From Bog-756 sp963727075 (GTDB lineage Bacteria > Actinomycetota > Acidimicrobiia > Acidimicrobiales > RAAP-2): a stretch of DNA of 64,000 nucleotides. The position numbers and the translations under genes were made by a program. Below, in pieces: positions 9,085-18,139 of the stretch (the first letter of the stretch is position 1; each line of letters starts with the position of its first letter). Under the pieces are notes generated by a model that searched no databases, was not told the origin of the DNA, and worked only from the letters and a program-made list of their open reading frames with translations. Where the stretch lies: positions 1,984,001 to 2,048,000 of the forward strand of contig CAVSET010000006.1 of assembly GCA_963727075.1 (NCBI GenBank), given 5' to 3'.

Positions 9085-9104
9085 GGCGATGAACCTCCCT
9101 TCAC
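9059..9104. repeat. Perfect 23-bp tandem duplication of RBS plus start codon
   Basis: Two adjacent identical 23-bp units, 9059-9081 and 9082-9104. Each carries, on the minus strand, GGGAGG, a nine-base spacer and ATG. The downstream copy starts the acyl-CoA ligase and the upstream copy starts an 8-codon ORF. The shift of 23 (not a multiple of 3) puts the two ATGs in different frames. Confidence 0.95.
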
Positions 9105-9458
9105 GCTGCGTCCGGCGACCAAAGCCGTCTTGGCGGCGCCCGTCGGTGCAGCCGAGAATCCTGACCCGATGGTCCACCGAAGGGATTCGAACACCCCTAT
9201 CGCCAGTGAAAGTCTTTCGCCTTGATCGCTCATCGGTCCACTCCCCACCTTCGATTGTGGGACGATTCCGGGCGTGGGACCAGTGCCGAAAGTCCCTACT
9301 CGGGGGCGATTCCCTCCACTCCGGACAGCCCCCCGGAAGCTGGTGGCCCACCGGCCGCGTATGGTGGACCCAACCTGTCCCTAGCCACCGGTCGGGATCC
9401 AGTGAAGATGCCGATCGGGAAGGCGGCCTACGATGGGCGAGGCACCATTGGAGGCAGC

Positions 9459-9833
9459 GTGATACACCTTCGACGACTGAAGAGACAGACCGCCGCCCTT
9501 CTGTCCGAGCTCGGGCGCAGTCCAGACGAGGTGGCCGCATCCCTGCAGGCGGCCGGCGTCGAGGGGGTCCCGAAAGACAACCGATCGTGCGCTGTTGCCC
9601 TCTACTTGTCTGCGCAAATGGGTGCCGAATCCGAGGTTCGGTCAATCACGGTCGGCCACTGCTCCATGCAGATCACCCTGGTCGCGCCGCGCGACTCCCG
9701 ACCCGCCGGCCGGTTGCACATCCAACTGCCGAAGCCGGTGCGTCGATTTGTGGCCGCCTTCGACGCGGGACAGTACCCGACGATCGTTCGAGAGCAGGTG
9801 GTGGAGAGGCCGCAGAGCCTCACCCACCGATAA
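9459..9833 (+). CDS. Conserved-looking hypothetical protein, about 124 aa
   Basis: I do not recognise a named family. The GTG at 9459 is chosen because GGAGG lies four bases upstream; upstream in-frame residues are Pro/Gly-rich and non-protein-like. The protein opens with an amphipathic basic helix, then LLSELGRSPDEVAASLQ, resembling a small helical regulator or ligand-binding domain. It continues with AVALYLSAQMG and strands ending LHIQLPKPVRRFVAAFD. No membrane segment or signal peptide is visible. It precedes the TIGR03086 protein by 32 bp in the same direction, so they may be co-transcribed. Confidence 0.55.
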   Translation: MIHLRRLKRQTAALLSELGRSPDEVAASLQAAGVEGVPKDNRSCAVALYLSAQMGAESEVRSITVGHCSMQITLVAPRDSRPAGRLHIQLPKPVRRFVAAFDAGQYPTIVREQVVERPQSLTHR

Positions 9834-9865
9834 CGCCGCGCTCCTCTCCTCGGTAGGCTTCGCAC

Positions 9866-10414
9866 GTGTCCGAAGTGTCCGACCGGTACACGACCATCGC
9901 CGGCAACTTCACCGTCCTGATCAGCGGCATGTCGCCGCAGGCATGGGATGCACCTTCTCCGTGCACGGACTGGACGGCCCGGGACGTGGTCGCCCATGTC
10001 ATCGACACCCATCGGAGGGTACTGGCTTCTGTCGAAGGAACCGAGCCGGCGATCACCCAGCCCGACGACGACCTGGCATCGGAGTGGCCGCCGGCCAGGC
10101 AGGCGGTCGAGGAAGCTCTGGCCGATCCTGACCGTGCCGGCACGACCGTCACCGGGATGTTCGGTGAGCAGACGTTCGAATCGCTCGTCGGGCGGTTGCT
10201 GTGCACGGATACCTTGATCCACACCTGGGATCTGGCTCGAGCCACCGGACAGGACGAGTCGCTCGACCCGGGCAGTGCGGTCAAGGCATTGGAGTTCCTG
10301 ACCCCTCTCGACGAGGCCATTCGTCGCCCCGGGGGATTTGCCCCGAAGATCGATGCCGCGCCAGGTGCGGACGCACAAACACGGCTGCTCAACTTCGCCG
10401 GCCGGGCGATCTGA
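9866..10414 (+). CDS. TIGR03086-family protein (DinB / maleylpyruvate isomerase N-terminal fold)
   Basis: 182 aa four-helix protein of the mycothiol-dependent maleylpyruvate isomerase-like group. The first helix pair has the family's CTDWTARDVVAHVID (metal-site His), and LVGRLLCTDTLIHTWDLARA supplies the second metal-binding segment typical of TIGR03086. It ends with LLNFAGRAI. These proteins bind a divalent metal and often act in thiol-linked transfers in actinobacteria. The substrate is unknown. Its strand is opposite to the following DUF664 gene, with a convergent gap of 93 bp. Confidence 0.85.
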   Translation: MSEVSDRYTTIAGNFTVLISGMSPQAWDAPSPCTDWTARDVVAHVIDTHRRVLASVEGTEPAITQPDDDLASEWPPARQAVEEALADPDRAGTTVTGMFGEQTFESLVGRLLCTDTLIHTWDLARATGQDESLDPGSAVKALEFLTPLDEAIRRPGGFAPKIDAAPGADAQTRLLNFAGRAI

Positions 10415-10507
10415 CGTACCGCTCGTTGCCAACCTTGGCGCCGAATACCGGCGCCGAGGGCGGGGCGCCACTGGATCGGACGGCAGGCCGAGTCGGGCCC
10501 TCCCCGG

Positions 10508-11026
10508 TCAGCCCATGGTCTTCGCACCGTCGATGGACTCCCGGATGATGTCGGCGTGGCCGGCGTGCTGGGCCGTTTCGGCGATGATGTGCAGGAACAC
10601 CCGTCTGGCCGACCAACGGGCACCGGGCTCGAACCAGGGGGCTTCCGGCAGAGGTTGGGAGATGTCGAGCGAGTCAAGGGAAGCCACCAGCTCGTCGGTC
10701 CGTCGAGCCACGCTCTCGTAGCGCGCCAGCAGACTGGCCAGCGTCTCGCTGTCGAGCATACGAAAACCGGCGGCGTGGGCCTCGTGGTCCTCCGTCCCCG
10801 ATCCGAGGGCCGTCGGTCCCTGGCGGATGAACTCGACCCAGCCCTGCTCGACCAGGGACACGTGCTTGATGATCCCTCCCAGGCAGAGCTCGCTGGTGGT
10901 GGTGCGCTGACCAGCCTGCTCGTCGCTGAGGCCCTGGACGGTCTGGCGTAGGAGGGCCCGGTGCTTGGCCAGAGTGCTTCCCAGGTCGGCCCGCTCGGTG
11001 TCGTCGGTATCGGGATGAGTTGTCAT
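10508..11026 (-). CDS. DinB-like DUF664 family protein
   Basis: About 172 aa from ATG 11026 (MTTHPDTDD); a longer frame from 11056 is less family-like. Signature segments are LGGIIKHVSLVEQGWVEFI and, near the C-terminus, LHIIAETAQHAGHADIIRE, giving the three histidines of a DinB metal site. Members are probable thiol- or nucleophile-dependent transferases of unknown substrate. It is convergent with another DinB-fold gene, so two members of the same superfamily sit tail to tail. Confidence 0.85.
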   Translation of the reverse strand: MTTHPDTDDTERADLGSTLAKHRALLRQTVQGLSDEQAGQRTTTSELCLGGIIKHVSLVEQGWVEFIRQGPTALGSGTEDHEAHAAGFRMLDSETLASLLARYESVARRTDELVASLDSLDISQPLPEAPWFEPGARWSARRVFLHIIAETAQHAGHADIIRESIDGAKTMG

Positions 11027-11129
11027 GATCCCATTCTCGCCCGGAAAAGCGGCCATCTACTGACCGCTTTTCCGGCATCTTCTGACCGACTGCTGGGAGG
11101 GTGCCCGGAGGCGGGGTCGGCGAGAGCCG

Positions 11130-12038
11130 TCATGTCCACCGCATGGCGGCGCGCTCCCGCCAGTAGGTCGGAGGGTCGAGGGCGAGGGTGGCCAATCGAT
11201 CATCGCCCGACGGCTCGGCCACGTCGAGCGCCTCCAGGTTCGAGCGCAGCTGAGCATCCGTGACCGCCCCGGACAGCACGACGTCGGCCCAGGGCTGGGC
11301 GGCCGCCGCCGCCAGCGCGGTCACTGCAGGATGGTCACCGAGCACCGCGGTGCCAGGACCGGGAATGGCGAGCCGACCGTTGGCCAATGCCTCCTTCACG
11401 ATCACCGTCCAACCGGCCGCCTTCGCCTCGGCCAGCGCCGGGCCGGCCGAGGTCTCGAGAAGGTTCCACGTGGCCTGGACCGCCGAGAACAGGGGCTTGC
11501 CGTCGACCTGGATCGCCAGTGCTCGCCGGAGGGTCTCGGCCTGGCTCGGGCCGCTGAGACTGAGTCCGACCGGCACGTCGAGCCCGGCCAGCGCCAGATG
11601 GACCCCGACGTCGTCGAGAACCCCGGACTCGAGGGTGGCGGAGTGGACCTGGTAGAGCCGGAGCCAAGGTCCGAGGAGCGCCTCGGTCTCGGGCCACTGG
11701 CGAGCCAGGGCGGCGCCGGAGTGGTCCTTGACCTCGGGGGGATCGGCCTCCACCATCCAGCCGGCCGTGTAGGTGTACCCCCACTTCGACGACACCGTCA
11801 CCTGCTGCGAAGGGACAGCGCGATCGGCCAACCATTCCGCCAGGAACTGCTCGGCTCGGCCGTAGGAACGAGCCGCATCGAACCATCGGATCCCTCCGGC
11901 CCATGCCGTGTCACAGACCTGATGGCACCGTTCCCGAAGAGCTTCGACCGATCGATCCGCTCCGATGGCGGCGCCGTGATCGACGTTGAGGTACCCGGGA
12001 CGACCCAATGCAGCCAGACCCAATCCCAAGACGGCCAT
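11130..12038 (-). CDS. Aldo/keto reductase
   Basis: 302 aa NADPH-dependent TIM-barrel oxidoreductase. The catalytic tetrad is visible: Asp54 in WFDAARSYG, Tyr59, Lys85 in VSSKWGY and His132 in YQVHSAT. The C-terminal part has VVLSGAVTDAQLRSNLEAL, as expected for the cofactor-binding end. The substrate is not predictable. The ATG start gives MAVLGLGLAALGRPGY, the family's first strand. It is divergent from the CtpE-like ATPase. Confidence 0.88.
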   Translation of the reverse strand: MAVLGLGLAALGRPGYLNVDHGAAIGADRSVEALRERCHQVCDTAWAGGIRWFDAARSYGRAEQFLAEWLADRAVPSQQVTVSSKWGYTYTAGWMVEADPPEVKDHSGAALARQWPETEALLGPWLRLYQVHSATLESGVLDDVGVHLALAGLDVPVGLSLSGPSQAETLRRALAIQVDGKPLFSAVQATWNLLETSAGPALAEAKAAGWTVIVKEALANGRLAIPGPGTAVLGDHPAVTALAAAAAQPWADVVLSGAVTDAQLRSNLEALDVAEPSGDDRLATLALDPPTYWRERAAMRWT

Positions 12039-12369
12039 GCGACAGTCTCACTCGTCGCGTCTGGCCCGAGCCATCGATGACCGCCAGGGCCACGGATCGC
12101 GACGACGTCGGGCTGCTCGACCGACGGCATCGCCAGACCGATCACGCTGGAATGGCGCATGCCGCCAAGGGCCTCGAGTTCGACGCGGTCGTGGTCGTCG
12201 AGCCGGCCGCCATCGCCGGCACCCACCGGAGAGCTGCGGCCTCGATGCGGCCATGACAAGGCCGATCCGGCCTCTGACCATGATCGATGCCATGCCGCCG
12301 CCTCACCCGGTGGTGCCGCAGTAGGCACAATCAGGTCCCAATCGTCGGTTCATTGCCCTCCGGGCCGCG
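12039..12369. other. Divergent intergenic region between aldo/keto reductase and CtpE-like ATPase
   Basis: 331 bp with no reading frame that looks like protein. It must hold promoters for both flanking genes, but I see no clear -10/-35 pair, operator or hairpin. Confidence 0.5.
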
Positions 12370-14766
12370 GTGCCCAAAGATGAGTCCATGAGCACGACCG
12401 GGTCGCCGGTGGCCGGAGGCGAGGAAGCCAGGTTGACGGGTCTCACCCGAGACGAAGTGGCGGCGCGACTGGCGGCAGGACGGGTGAACGTGGTCTCGAG
12501 ATCGAGCACGCGGACCGTCGGGCAGATCCTCCGGAGCAATGTGCTGACGCGCTTCAACGCCATCCTCGGCTCGCTCTTCCTCATCGTCCTGGTCGTCGGC
12601 CCGATCCAAGACGGGCTGTTCGGCATCGTCCTGGTCGTCAACACGCTGATCGGCGTGGCCCAGGAGCTGCGGGCCCGCCAGACGCTCAACCGGTTGGCCG
12701 TGCTGACCGCACCCAGCGCGCACGCCTGGCGCGACGGGCGGGCCGTCGAGCTGCCGGTTGCGGAGGTGGTGGTCGACGACCTCGTGTCCCTGCGACCGGG
12801 CGACCAGGTGGTCGCGGACGGCGAGGTGATGGTGAGTGGTGGACTGGAGGTGGACGAGTCCCTCCTCAGTGGCGAGGCCGTGCCGATCGAGAAGGGACAG
12901 GGGGACCGGGTCCTCTCGGGCAGCGTCATCGTGGCCGGACAGGCCACCATGCGGGTGATCGCAGTCGGCGACGACGCGTTCGCCCAGCGGCTGCAGGGCG
13001 AGGCCCGACGTTTCAGTCTGGTCCGGTCCGAGCTCCAACAAGGCACCAACCAGATCCTCAGGATGGTGACCTGGGTGATGGTGCCGGTCGGCCTCCTCCT
13101 CATCGTCAGCCAGCTGTTCCGATCGGGCCAATCACTCGATGAATCGGTCCGGGCTTCGGTGGCCGGCGTGGGGGCGATGGTGCCCGAGGGCCTGGTGCTG
13201 CTCACCACCATCGCCTTCACCCTGGGCGCCGTGAGACTGGCCCGACGCCGGGTGCTCGTCCAGGAGCTCGCCGCCATCGAGGGCCTGGCCCGGGTCGACG
13301 TGCTGTGCATCGACAAGACCGGCACCCTCACCGAGCCCGGGATCGACTTCATCGGAGCTACCACCTTCGACGACGCTCCGGCGCTTGACGCGCTGGGGGC
13401 GATGGCGGCAGCCGATCGCACGCCGAACCCGACAGTCGAGGCCGCCCGCGTCGTTCCGGCACCCGATGGGTGGGTGGTCCGGCACAATGTCCCCTTCTCA
13501 TCGGCGCGCAAGTGGAGTGCCGTCCAGTTCGAGGACCAGGGAACGTGGGTGTTGGGCGCTCCGGAGATCATCGCCACCCGGCTCTCGCCCACCCAGCTGG
13601 CCCTCATCGACGAAGACACGGCCAAGGGCCGCCGAGTCCTGATGCTCGCCCACTGCCCTACCGCGCTGTCGGGAGAGTCACTCCCGGCGGGACTCACACC
13701 CTCGGCGCTGGCCGTCTTTGAGGAGCGGTTGCGACCCGATGCGGCCGCCACGATCCAGTACCTGCTGGCCCAGGGGGTCGTGATCAAAGTCTTGTCCGGG
13801 GACAACCCCGGGACGGTGGGGGCCGTGGCCGGGCGAGCGGGGGTCCCCGGAGCAGAGCACGCGGCGGACGCCCGCTCGTTGCCGGTCGACCAGGCGGCGC
13901 TGGCCCAGGAGGTCGATCATGTGGCGGTGCTCGGGCGGGTGCAGCCTGAGCAGAAGCGCCTGATCGTGACCGCCCTGCAGGCCCAGGGACACGTGGTGGC
14001 CATGACCGGCGACGGTGTCAACGATGTCCCGGCCCTCAAGGCAGCCGACCTCGGCATGGCCATGGGGTCCGGTAGCCCGGCAACACGGGCGGTGGGCCGG
14101 ATCGTGCTCCTCGACAGTTCGTTCTCCGCCGTCCCCCAGCTCCTGGACGAGGGCCGCCGGGTGATCGCCAACGTCCAGCGGGTGGCCAACCTCTTCGTCA
14201 CCAAGACCGTCTACGCCGCCATCCTCGGCCTGATCGTCGGGATCACGGCGGTGCCCTACCCCTTCTACCCCCGTCATCTGACCATCGTCAGCTCGCTCAC
14301 CATCGGGATACCGGGCTTCTTCCTGGCCTTCGCTCCGGAGGCGCCGCTCGCCAGGCCGGGGTTCGTCCGACGGGTACTGGAGTTCACCGTTCCGGCCGGT
14401 ACCGTGGCGGCGGGGGCGACCCTGACCGCCTACCTCATCGCCCGCGGCCCGTGCGGTGCGACCCCGGCCCAAGCGCGGACCACCGCCACCTTCACGCTGC
14501 TGGTCATGGGCCTCGTTGTCCTGGCCCTCGTGTCCCGTCCGCTCACGCCGGCCAAGGATCTGCTGCTGGCGGCGATGGTCCTCGGCGCGGTGACCCTCTG
14601 GCTCGTCCCGTCGGGTCGCCGGACCTTCGCCCTGGTGACCCCGCCCCTGGTGGCGGAGCTCGCGGTGCTGGCCGTCATCGCCGTTGCCGTGCCGGCACTC
14701 CTCCTCGCGGTGCGGACTGTGTCCTGGCGAGCGGCCCGCCGGCCCGACCGCAGAATGGTCAGCTGA
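12370..14766 (+). CDS. ctpE: P-type cation-transporting ATPase, CtpE-like
   Basis: 798 aa HAD-type membrane pump. The actuator domain has LLSGEAVPIEKG and the phosphorylation site is CIDKTGTLTE (Asp315). The hinge is MTGDGVNDVPALKAADLG and the ion-site helix before the P-domain is MVPEGLVLLTT. This PEGL form and the lack of N-terminal metal-binding domains match mycobacterial CtpE, a calcium-uptake ATPase, rather than P1B heavy-metal pumps. About eight to ten membrane segments are evident. M7 (12388) is an alternative start. Its last 8 bp overlap the convergent P1B ATPase gene. The ion (Ca2+, perhaps Mg2+) is inferred from family. Confidence 0.85.
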   Translation: MPKDESMSTTGSPVAGGEEARLTGLTRDEVAARLAAGRVNVVSRSSTRTVGQILRSNVLTRFNAILGSLFLIVLVVGPIQDGLFGIVLVVNTLIGVAQELRARQTLNRLAVLTAPSAHAWRDGRAVELPVAEVVVDDLVSLRPGDQVVADGEVMVSGGLEVDESLLSGEAVPIEKGQGDRVLSGSVIVAGQATMRVIAVGDDAFAQRLQGEARRFSLVRSELQQGTNQILRMVTWVMVPVGLLLIVSQLFRSGQSLDESVRASVAGVGAMVPEGLVLLTTIAFTLGAVRLARRRVLVQELAAIEGLARVDVLCIDKTGTLTEPGIDFIGATTFDDAPALDALGAMAAADRTPNPTVEAARVVPAPDGWVVRHNVPFSSARKWSAVQFEDQGTWVLGAPEIIATRLSPTQLALIDEDTAKGRRVLMLAHCPTALSGESLPAGLTPSALAVFEERLRPDAAATIQYLLAQGVVIKVLSGDNPGTVGAVAGRAGVPGAEHAADARSLPVDQAALAQEVDHVAVLGRVQPEQKRLIVTALQAQGHVVAMTGDGVNDVPALKAADLGMAMGSGSPATRAVGRIVLLDSSFSAVPQLLDEGRRVIANVQRVANLFVTKTVYAAILGLIVGITAVPYPFYPRHLTIVSSLTIGIPGFFLAFAPEAPLARPGFVRRVLEFTVPAGTVAAGATLTAYLIARGPCGATPAQARTTATFTLLVMGLVVLALVSRPLTPAKDLLLAAMVLGAVTLWLVPSGRRTFALVTPPLVAELAVLAVIAVAVPALLLAVRTVSWRAARRPDRRMVS

Positions 14767-17089
14767 CGGCGTCGGACTGGTCACCGAGCGACAGGTAGCT
14801 CTCGTCCTCCTGCGCCGTGTGGAGGGTGAGGATGGCGCACAGCCCGTAGAGAGCGCTCCGGAGCTCCGCCAGGTCGACCTGGTCCGGGCCACTTTCACCG
14901 ATCTCGTCGAGCAGGCGCCCGAGCCTCCGGATCTGATGGGCGATTTCGGCGTGGCCCCTGCTCATGGGCCCGGTGGGGTCCGCGCCGCCGAGGACCCGGT
15001 TGAGCGCCGGGTACAGGATCGCCTCCTCCGCCTCCTCATGGGGTTGGACCTCTTCGACCAGCACCTGGTACACCTCCCGTGCCCGACGCAGCGCCTCCGC
15101 CGGCGGGACCGTGTCAAGCGCGTCGGCCGTGGTTCGAAGGGTCTCGAGATCTGTGCGGATGGTCACGTGCTCGGCCGTGAACCGCCGAGTGAGCTCCATG
15201 TCACCTTCGGGCAACGCCACCCGATCCGTCCCGGGTCGCAGCACTCGGAGGGCATTGAGGATGACCGCCACGTCGATCGCCTCCTGGAGCAGAGCACCCC
15301 AAACGGCCGGCAACGCGCCGACCGCGGCGAACCCCATCGCCACCCCGGACATGGCCATACCGGCCAGCACACTCTGCAGGGCGATCCGCCGTGTGTGCCG
15401 GGCCACGGACCGCGCCTCGCCGATGCGGTCGAGGTGGTCGACGACCAGGACCACGTCGGCTGCCTCCGACGACGCCGTCGACCCACGGACCCCCATGGCG
15501 ATCCCGACGTCGGCCAAAGCCAGGGCCGGAGCGTCGTTGATCCCGTCGCCCACCATCATCGTGGGTGCACGTTGACGCTCCCAACGGACCGCGTCCAGCT
15601 TCTCGGCCGGCGAGCGCTCGGCCAGGACGTCGTCGACGCCGATGAAGGCGCCCACCGCCTCGGCCACCTCGACCCGGTCGCCCGTGACCATGACGATGCG
15701 CTCGATCCCGCTCCTGCGCATGGCCCGGAGCATCCGAGCCGCGTCGGGTCGAATGGGATCGTCGAGCACGAGGGCGCCGGCAGGCTGGTCGTCGACCCCG
15801 ACAAAGACCGTCAGCGCACCGTCGAGACGGGCCCGGCGCCGAGCGGCGCGGACCCAGGCCGGGGCGTCGACCACCCCCACCCAGGCCGCCTTCCCGACTC
15901 CCACCCGGCGGCCGGCGACTACGCCCCGCACCCCCTGTCCGGCAATCTCCTCCACCTGCTCGGGTAGCTCGAGCTCGCAGTCCTGCTGGCCGGCGGCCCG
16001 CACGACGGCGCTGGCCAGCACGTGGGGTGACACCTGATCGAGTGACGCAGCGAGCGACAGCAGTTCCTTCGCCGGGAGCCGTCCCTCCGGGATGATCTCC
16101 GTGAGGACCGGATGCCCGCTGGTCAGGGTGCCGGTCTTGTCGAGGAGCAGGGTGGTGCAACGAGCCAGGCGCTCGAGTACCGCTCCGCTCTTGACCACCA
16201 CGCCCCGCCGGGCCGTGCGCGAGAGCCCGGACACAAAAGCGACCGGGGCAGCCAGGATGAGCGGGCAGGGCGTGGCCACGACCAGCACCGCTACGGCACG
16301 GTCCGAACCAGCGACGGCCCAAGTGACTGCAGCCGCAGCCATCGTCACCACGAGGAACCACAGGGCGTAGCGGTCGGCCAGACGCACAAAGGGGGCTTCC
16401 GACGCCTCCGCTTCGGCGACCAGCCTCACAATGCCGGCGTAGGCGCTGTCGGCCGCCTTCGTCGTGGCCCGCAGGTCGAACGGCCCCCCGCCGTTGACCA
16501 CACCGCTCCGTACCGGCTCGCCCAGGGCATGCTCGACGGGGAGGGCCTCACCGGTCAGCGCCGACTCGTCGAGGACGGCCGCCGCCGAACCCACGGTCCC
16601 GTCAACGGGCACGACCTCTCCGGGCGCCACCATCAAGAGGTCGCCTGCCGACACGGCCTCGAGATCCACCGTCTCGAGCGTCCCGGCCCGGTAGCGGTGG
16701 GCCTGGGTCGGCACCCGCTCCAGCAAGGCGTGCAAGTCGTGCCGAGCCCGCCCCGCCGCCCATGTCTCCAGGGACAGACCGCTCGCCACCATGACGCTGA
16801 TCACCGCGGCGGCCAGATACTCGCCCACCGCCATGGCACCGGTCAGTGCGATCAGGGCGATGATGTCCACCCCCAGATGTCCCCGCCGGAGGCCGTGGAC
16901 CGTCGACCACAGTGAGTACCCGGCGCCGGCGATCCCGACGACGGTCCACGCCACGTTGCCAGCCGGTCCGGCCCCGGCCAGATGGAGCAACCCGCCCATC
17001 GCCAGTCCGGTCAGGGTGAGCGCACCGAGCACCCCCGGACCCCGCCGGCTCAGCCACGACGCCACGCTCGGGCCCTCGTCCATGGTCAC
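14759..17089 (-). CDS. P1B-5-type metal ATPase with C-terminal hemerythrin domain
   Basis: 776 aa. Residues about 1-620 form a heavy-metal P-type ATPase: actuator LDESALTGEALPVEH, membrane metal motif ATPCPLILAAP with T-P-C at 273-275, phosphorylation DKTGTLTSG (Asp317) and hinge MVGDGINDAPALALADVG. There is no N-terminal metal-binding domain. Residues about 630-776 form a hemerythrin-like four-helix bundle with His641, PHEEAEEAIL (His684), RGHAEI (His713) and LTLHTAQEDE (His757), consistent with a di-iron site. TPC plus a hemerythrin tail is the known P1B-5 architecture linked to Ni/Fe transport. The hemerythrin part may sense O2 or iron. The ion specificity here is inferred. Confidence 0.88.
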   Translation of the reverse strand: MTMDEGPSVASWLSRRGPGVLGALTLTGLAMGGLLHLAGAGPAGNVAWTVVGIAGAGYSLWSTVHGLRRGHLGVDIIALIALTGAMAVGEYLAAAVISVMVASGLSLETWAAGRARHDLHALLERVPTQAHRYRAGTLETVDLEAVSAGDLLMVAPGEVVPVDGTVGSAAAVLDESALTGEALPVEHALGEPVRSGVVNGGGPFDLRATTKAADSAYAGIVRLVAEAEASEAPFVRLADRYALWFLVVTMAAAAVTWAVAGSDRAVAVLVVATPCPLILAAPVAFVSGLSRTARRGVVVKSGAVLERLARCTTLLLDKTGTLTSGHPVLTEIIPEGRLPAKELLSLAASLDQVSPHVLASAVVRAAGQQDCELELPEQVEEIAGQGVRGVVAGRRVGVGKAAWVGVVDAPAWVRAARRRARLDGALTVFVGVDDQPAGALVLDDPIRPDAARMLRAMRRSGIERIVMVTGDRVEVAEAVGAFIGVDDVLAERSPAEKLDAVRWERQRAPTMMVGDGINDAPALALADVGIAMGVRGSTASSEAADVVLVVDHLDRIGEARSVARHTRRIALQSVLAGMAMSGVAMGFAAVGALPAVWGALLQEAIDVAVILNALRVLRPGTDRVALPEGDMELTRRFTAEHVTIRTDLETLRTTADALDTVPPAEALRRAREVYQVLVEEVQPHEEAEEAILYPALNRVLGGADPTGPMSRGHAEIAHQIRRLGRLLDEIGESGPDQVDLAELRSALYGLCAILTLHTAQEDESYLSLGDQSDAVS

Positions 17090-17180
17090 TCCCCGATCGT
17101 GCGGCAGATCGCCGCCCGGGGCTAGGGCCGAAGGTCATCGCGCCGTGCCACGGGGTGCCGGGGGCGACGTTCAGCCCTGG

Positions 17181-17966
17181 TCAGGTCAGCGCGCCGAGCA
17201 GGCCGGGGACGTCTCCCACCGAGTCGACCACGTGCTCGGGAAGGCCGGTCGAGCGGGCCAGGTCACCTGGACGGAACTTGCCCGTGCGCACCAGCACGCC
17301 ACGGATCCCCGACGCCTGCGCCCCGAGGACATCGGCGTCGATGTCGTCGCCGATCATGAGCGCCTCCTCCGGCGACACCCCAACCGTGGCCAGGACGGCG
17401 CCGAAGAACTGGGGTGACGGCTTCCCGACCACGGTGGCCGACACCCCCGCGGCCTGCTCGAGACCGGCAATGAACGCCCCCATGTCGAGCTTGAGCCCTT
17501 CAGCGGTCTGCCAGGCAAGATTGCGATGCATGGCCACCAGCGACGCCCCGTTGACCAGGGTGTCGAAGGCTCGATCGAGAAGCTCGTAGGTGATGCTGGT
17601 GCCGGCTCCACCGGTGAGCACGACATCTGCACCTTCCTCGGCGAGTCTGATCCCCGCCAGATCCTCGCCGATGTCACCGTGGTTGACCAGCAGGCACCGC
17701 GCCCCCGGCCGCTGTTCGACCAGGTACCCGGCCGCCGCCCGGGGCGCGGTGAACACCTCCTCGGGGTCGAGATCGAATCCAGCGTCTCGGAGACGGCTAG
17801 CCACCGTGACGCGAGAGCTCGACGTGGTGTTGGTAACAAAGGCCAGGGGAAGACCGGTGGCGCGCAGTTCGGCCAAGGCATCCACGGCACCAGGCAGCGC
17901 TTTCCAGGACACGGTGAGAACCCCGTCGATGTCGCACAGCAGGGCGCGGACCCGACTCATAGGCAA
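17181..17966 (-). CDS. HAD-superfamily IIA hydrolase (NagD / LHPP-like phosphatase)
   Basis: 261 aa. Motif I is CDIDGVLTVS (Asp12 and Asp14), motif II FVTNTTSSSR, motif III in GKPSPQFF and motif IV MIGDDIDADVLGAQ. The class IIA cap lies between motifs II and III. Size and order match phospholysine phosphohistidine inorganic pyrophosphate phosphatase-like proteins and NagD relatives. The substrate is unknown (a phosphorylated sugar or nucleotide is likely). It is co-directional with, and 91 bp downstream of, the P1B-5 ATPase gene. Confidence 0.85.
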   Translation of the reverse strand: MPMSRVRALLCDIDGVLTVSWKALPGAVDALAELRATGLPLAFVTNTTSSSRVTVASRLRDAGFDLDPEEVFTAPRAAAGYLVEQRPGARCLLVNHGDIGEDLAGIRLAEEGADVVLTGGAGTSITYELLDRAFDTLVNGASLVAMHRNLAWQTAEGLKLDMGAFIAGLEQAAGVSATVVGKPSPQFFGAVLATVGVSPEEALMIGDDIDADVLGAQASGIRGVLVRTGKFRPGDLARSTGLPEHVVDSVGDVPGLLGALT

Positions 17967-18139
17967 ACGCTAGTCGGACCCAGTCTCCAATCGATGAGGG
18001 TCGAATTGGGTTCGGAACAGGAATCGGATACAACCGCTCGAGTGACGCGCCTGGCGGCGACCGGAACGTGGGGTCGGACGCCTCAGCCCGTTGCGTCAGC
18101 CCCGGTGGGTCGTGCCGCCCACCCCGCGAATGCGGCTCG

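Noticed and set aside
9165..9245. tRNA-like segment: minus strand has TTCGAATCCC and ends TGGACCA
   Set aside because: No 7-bp acceptor stem, T stem has a mismatch and two G-U pairs, and no 17-nt anticodon arm can be drawn. At best a chance T-loop match.
8168..9856. 562-codon rightward frame opposite the acyl-CoA ligase
   Set aside because: Runs antisense through a clear ligase gene and changes character at its end; no domain seen.
12303..13805. Long leftward open frame (500 codons) opposite the CtpE-like ATPase
   Set aside because: Ser/Arg/Thr-rich composition and no motif; the plus strand has an unmistakable P-type ATPase.
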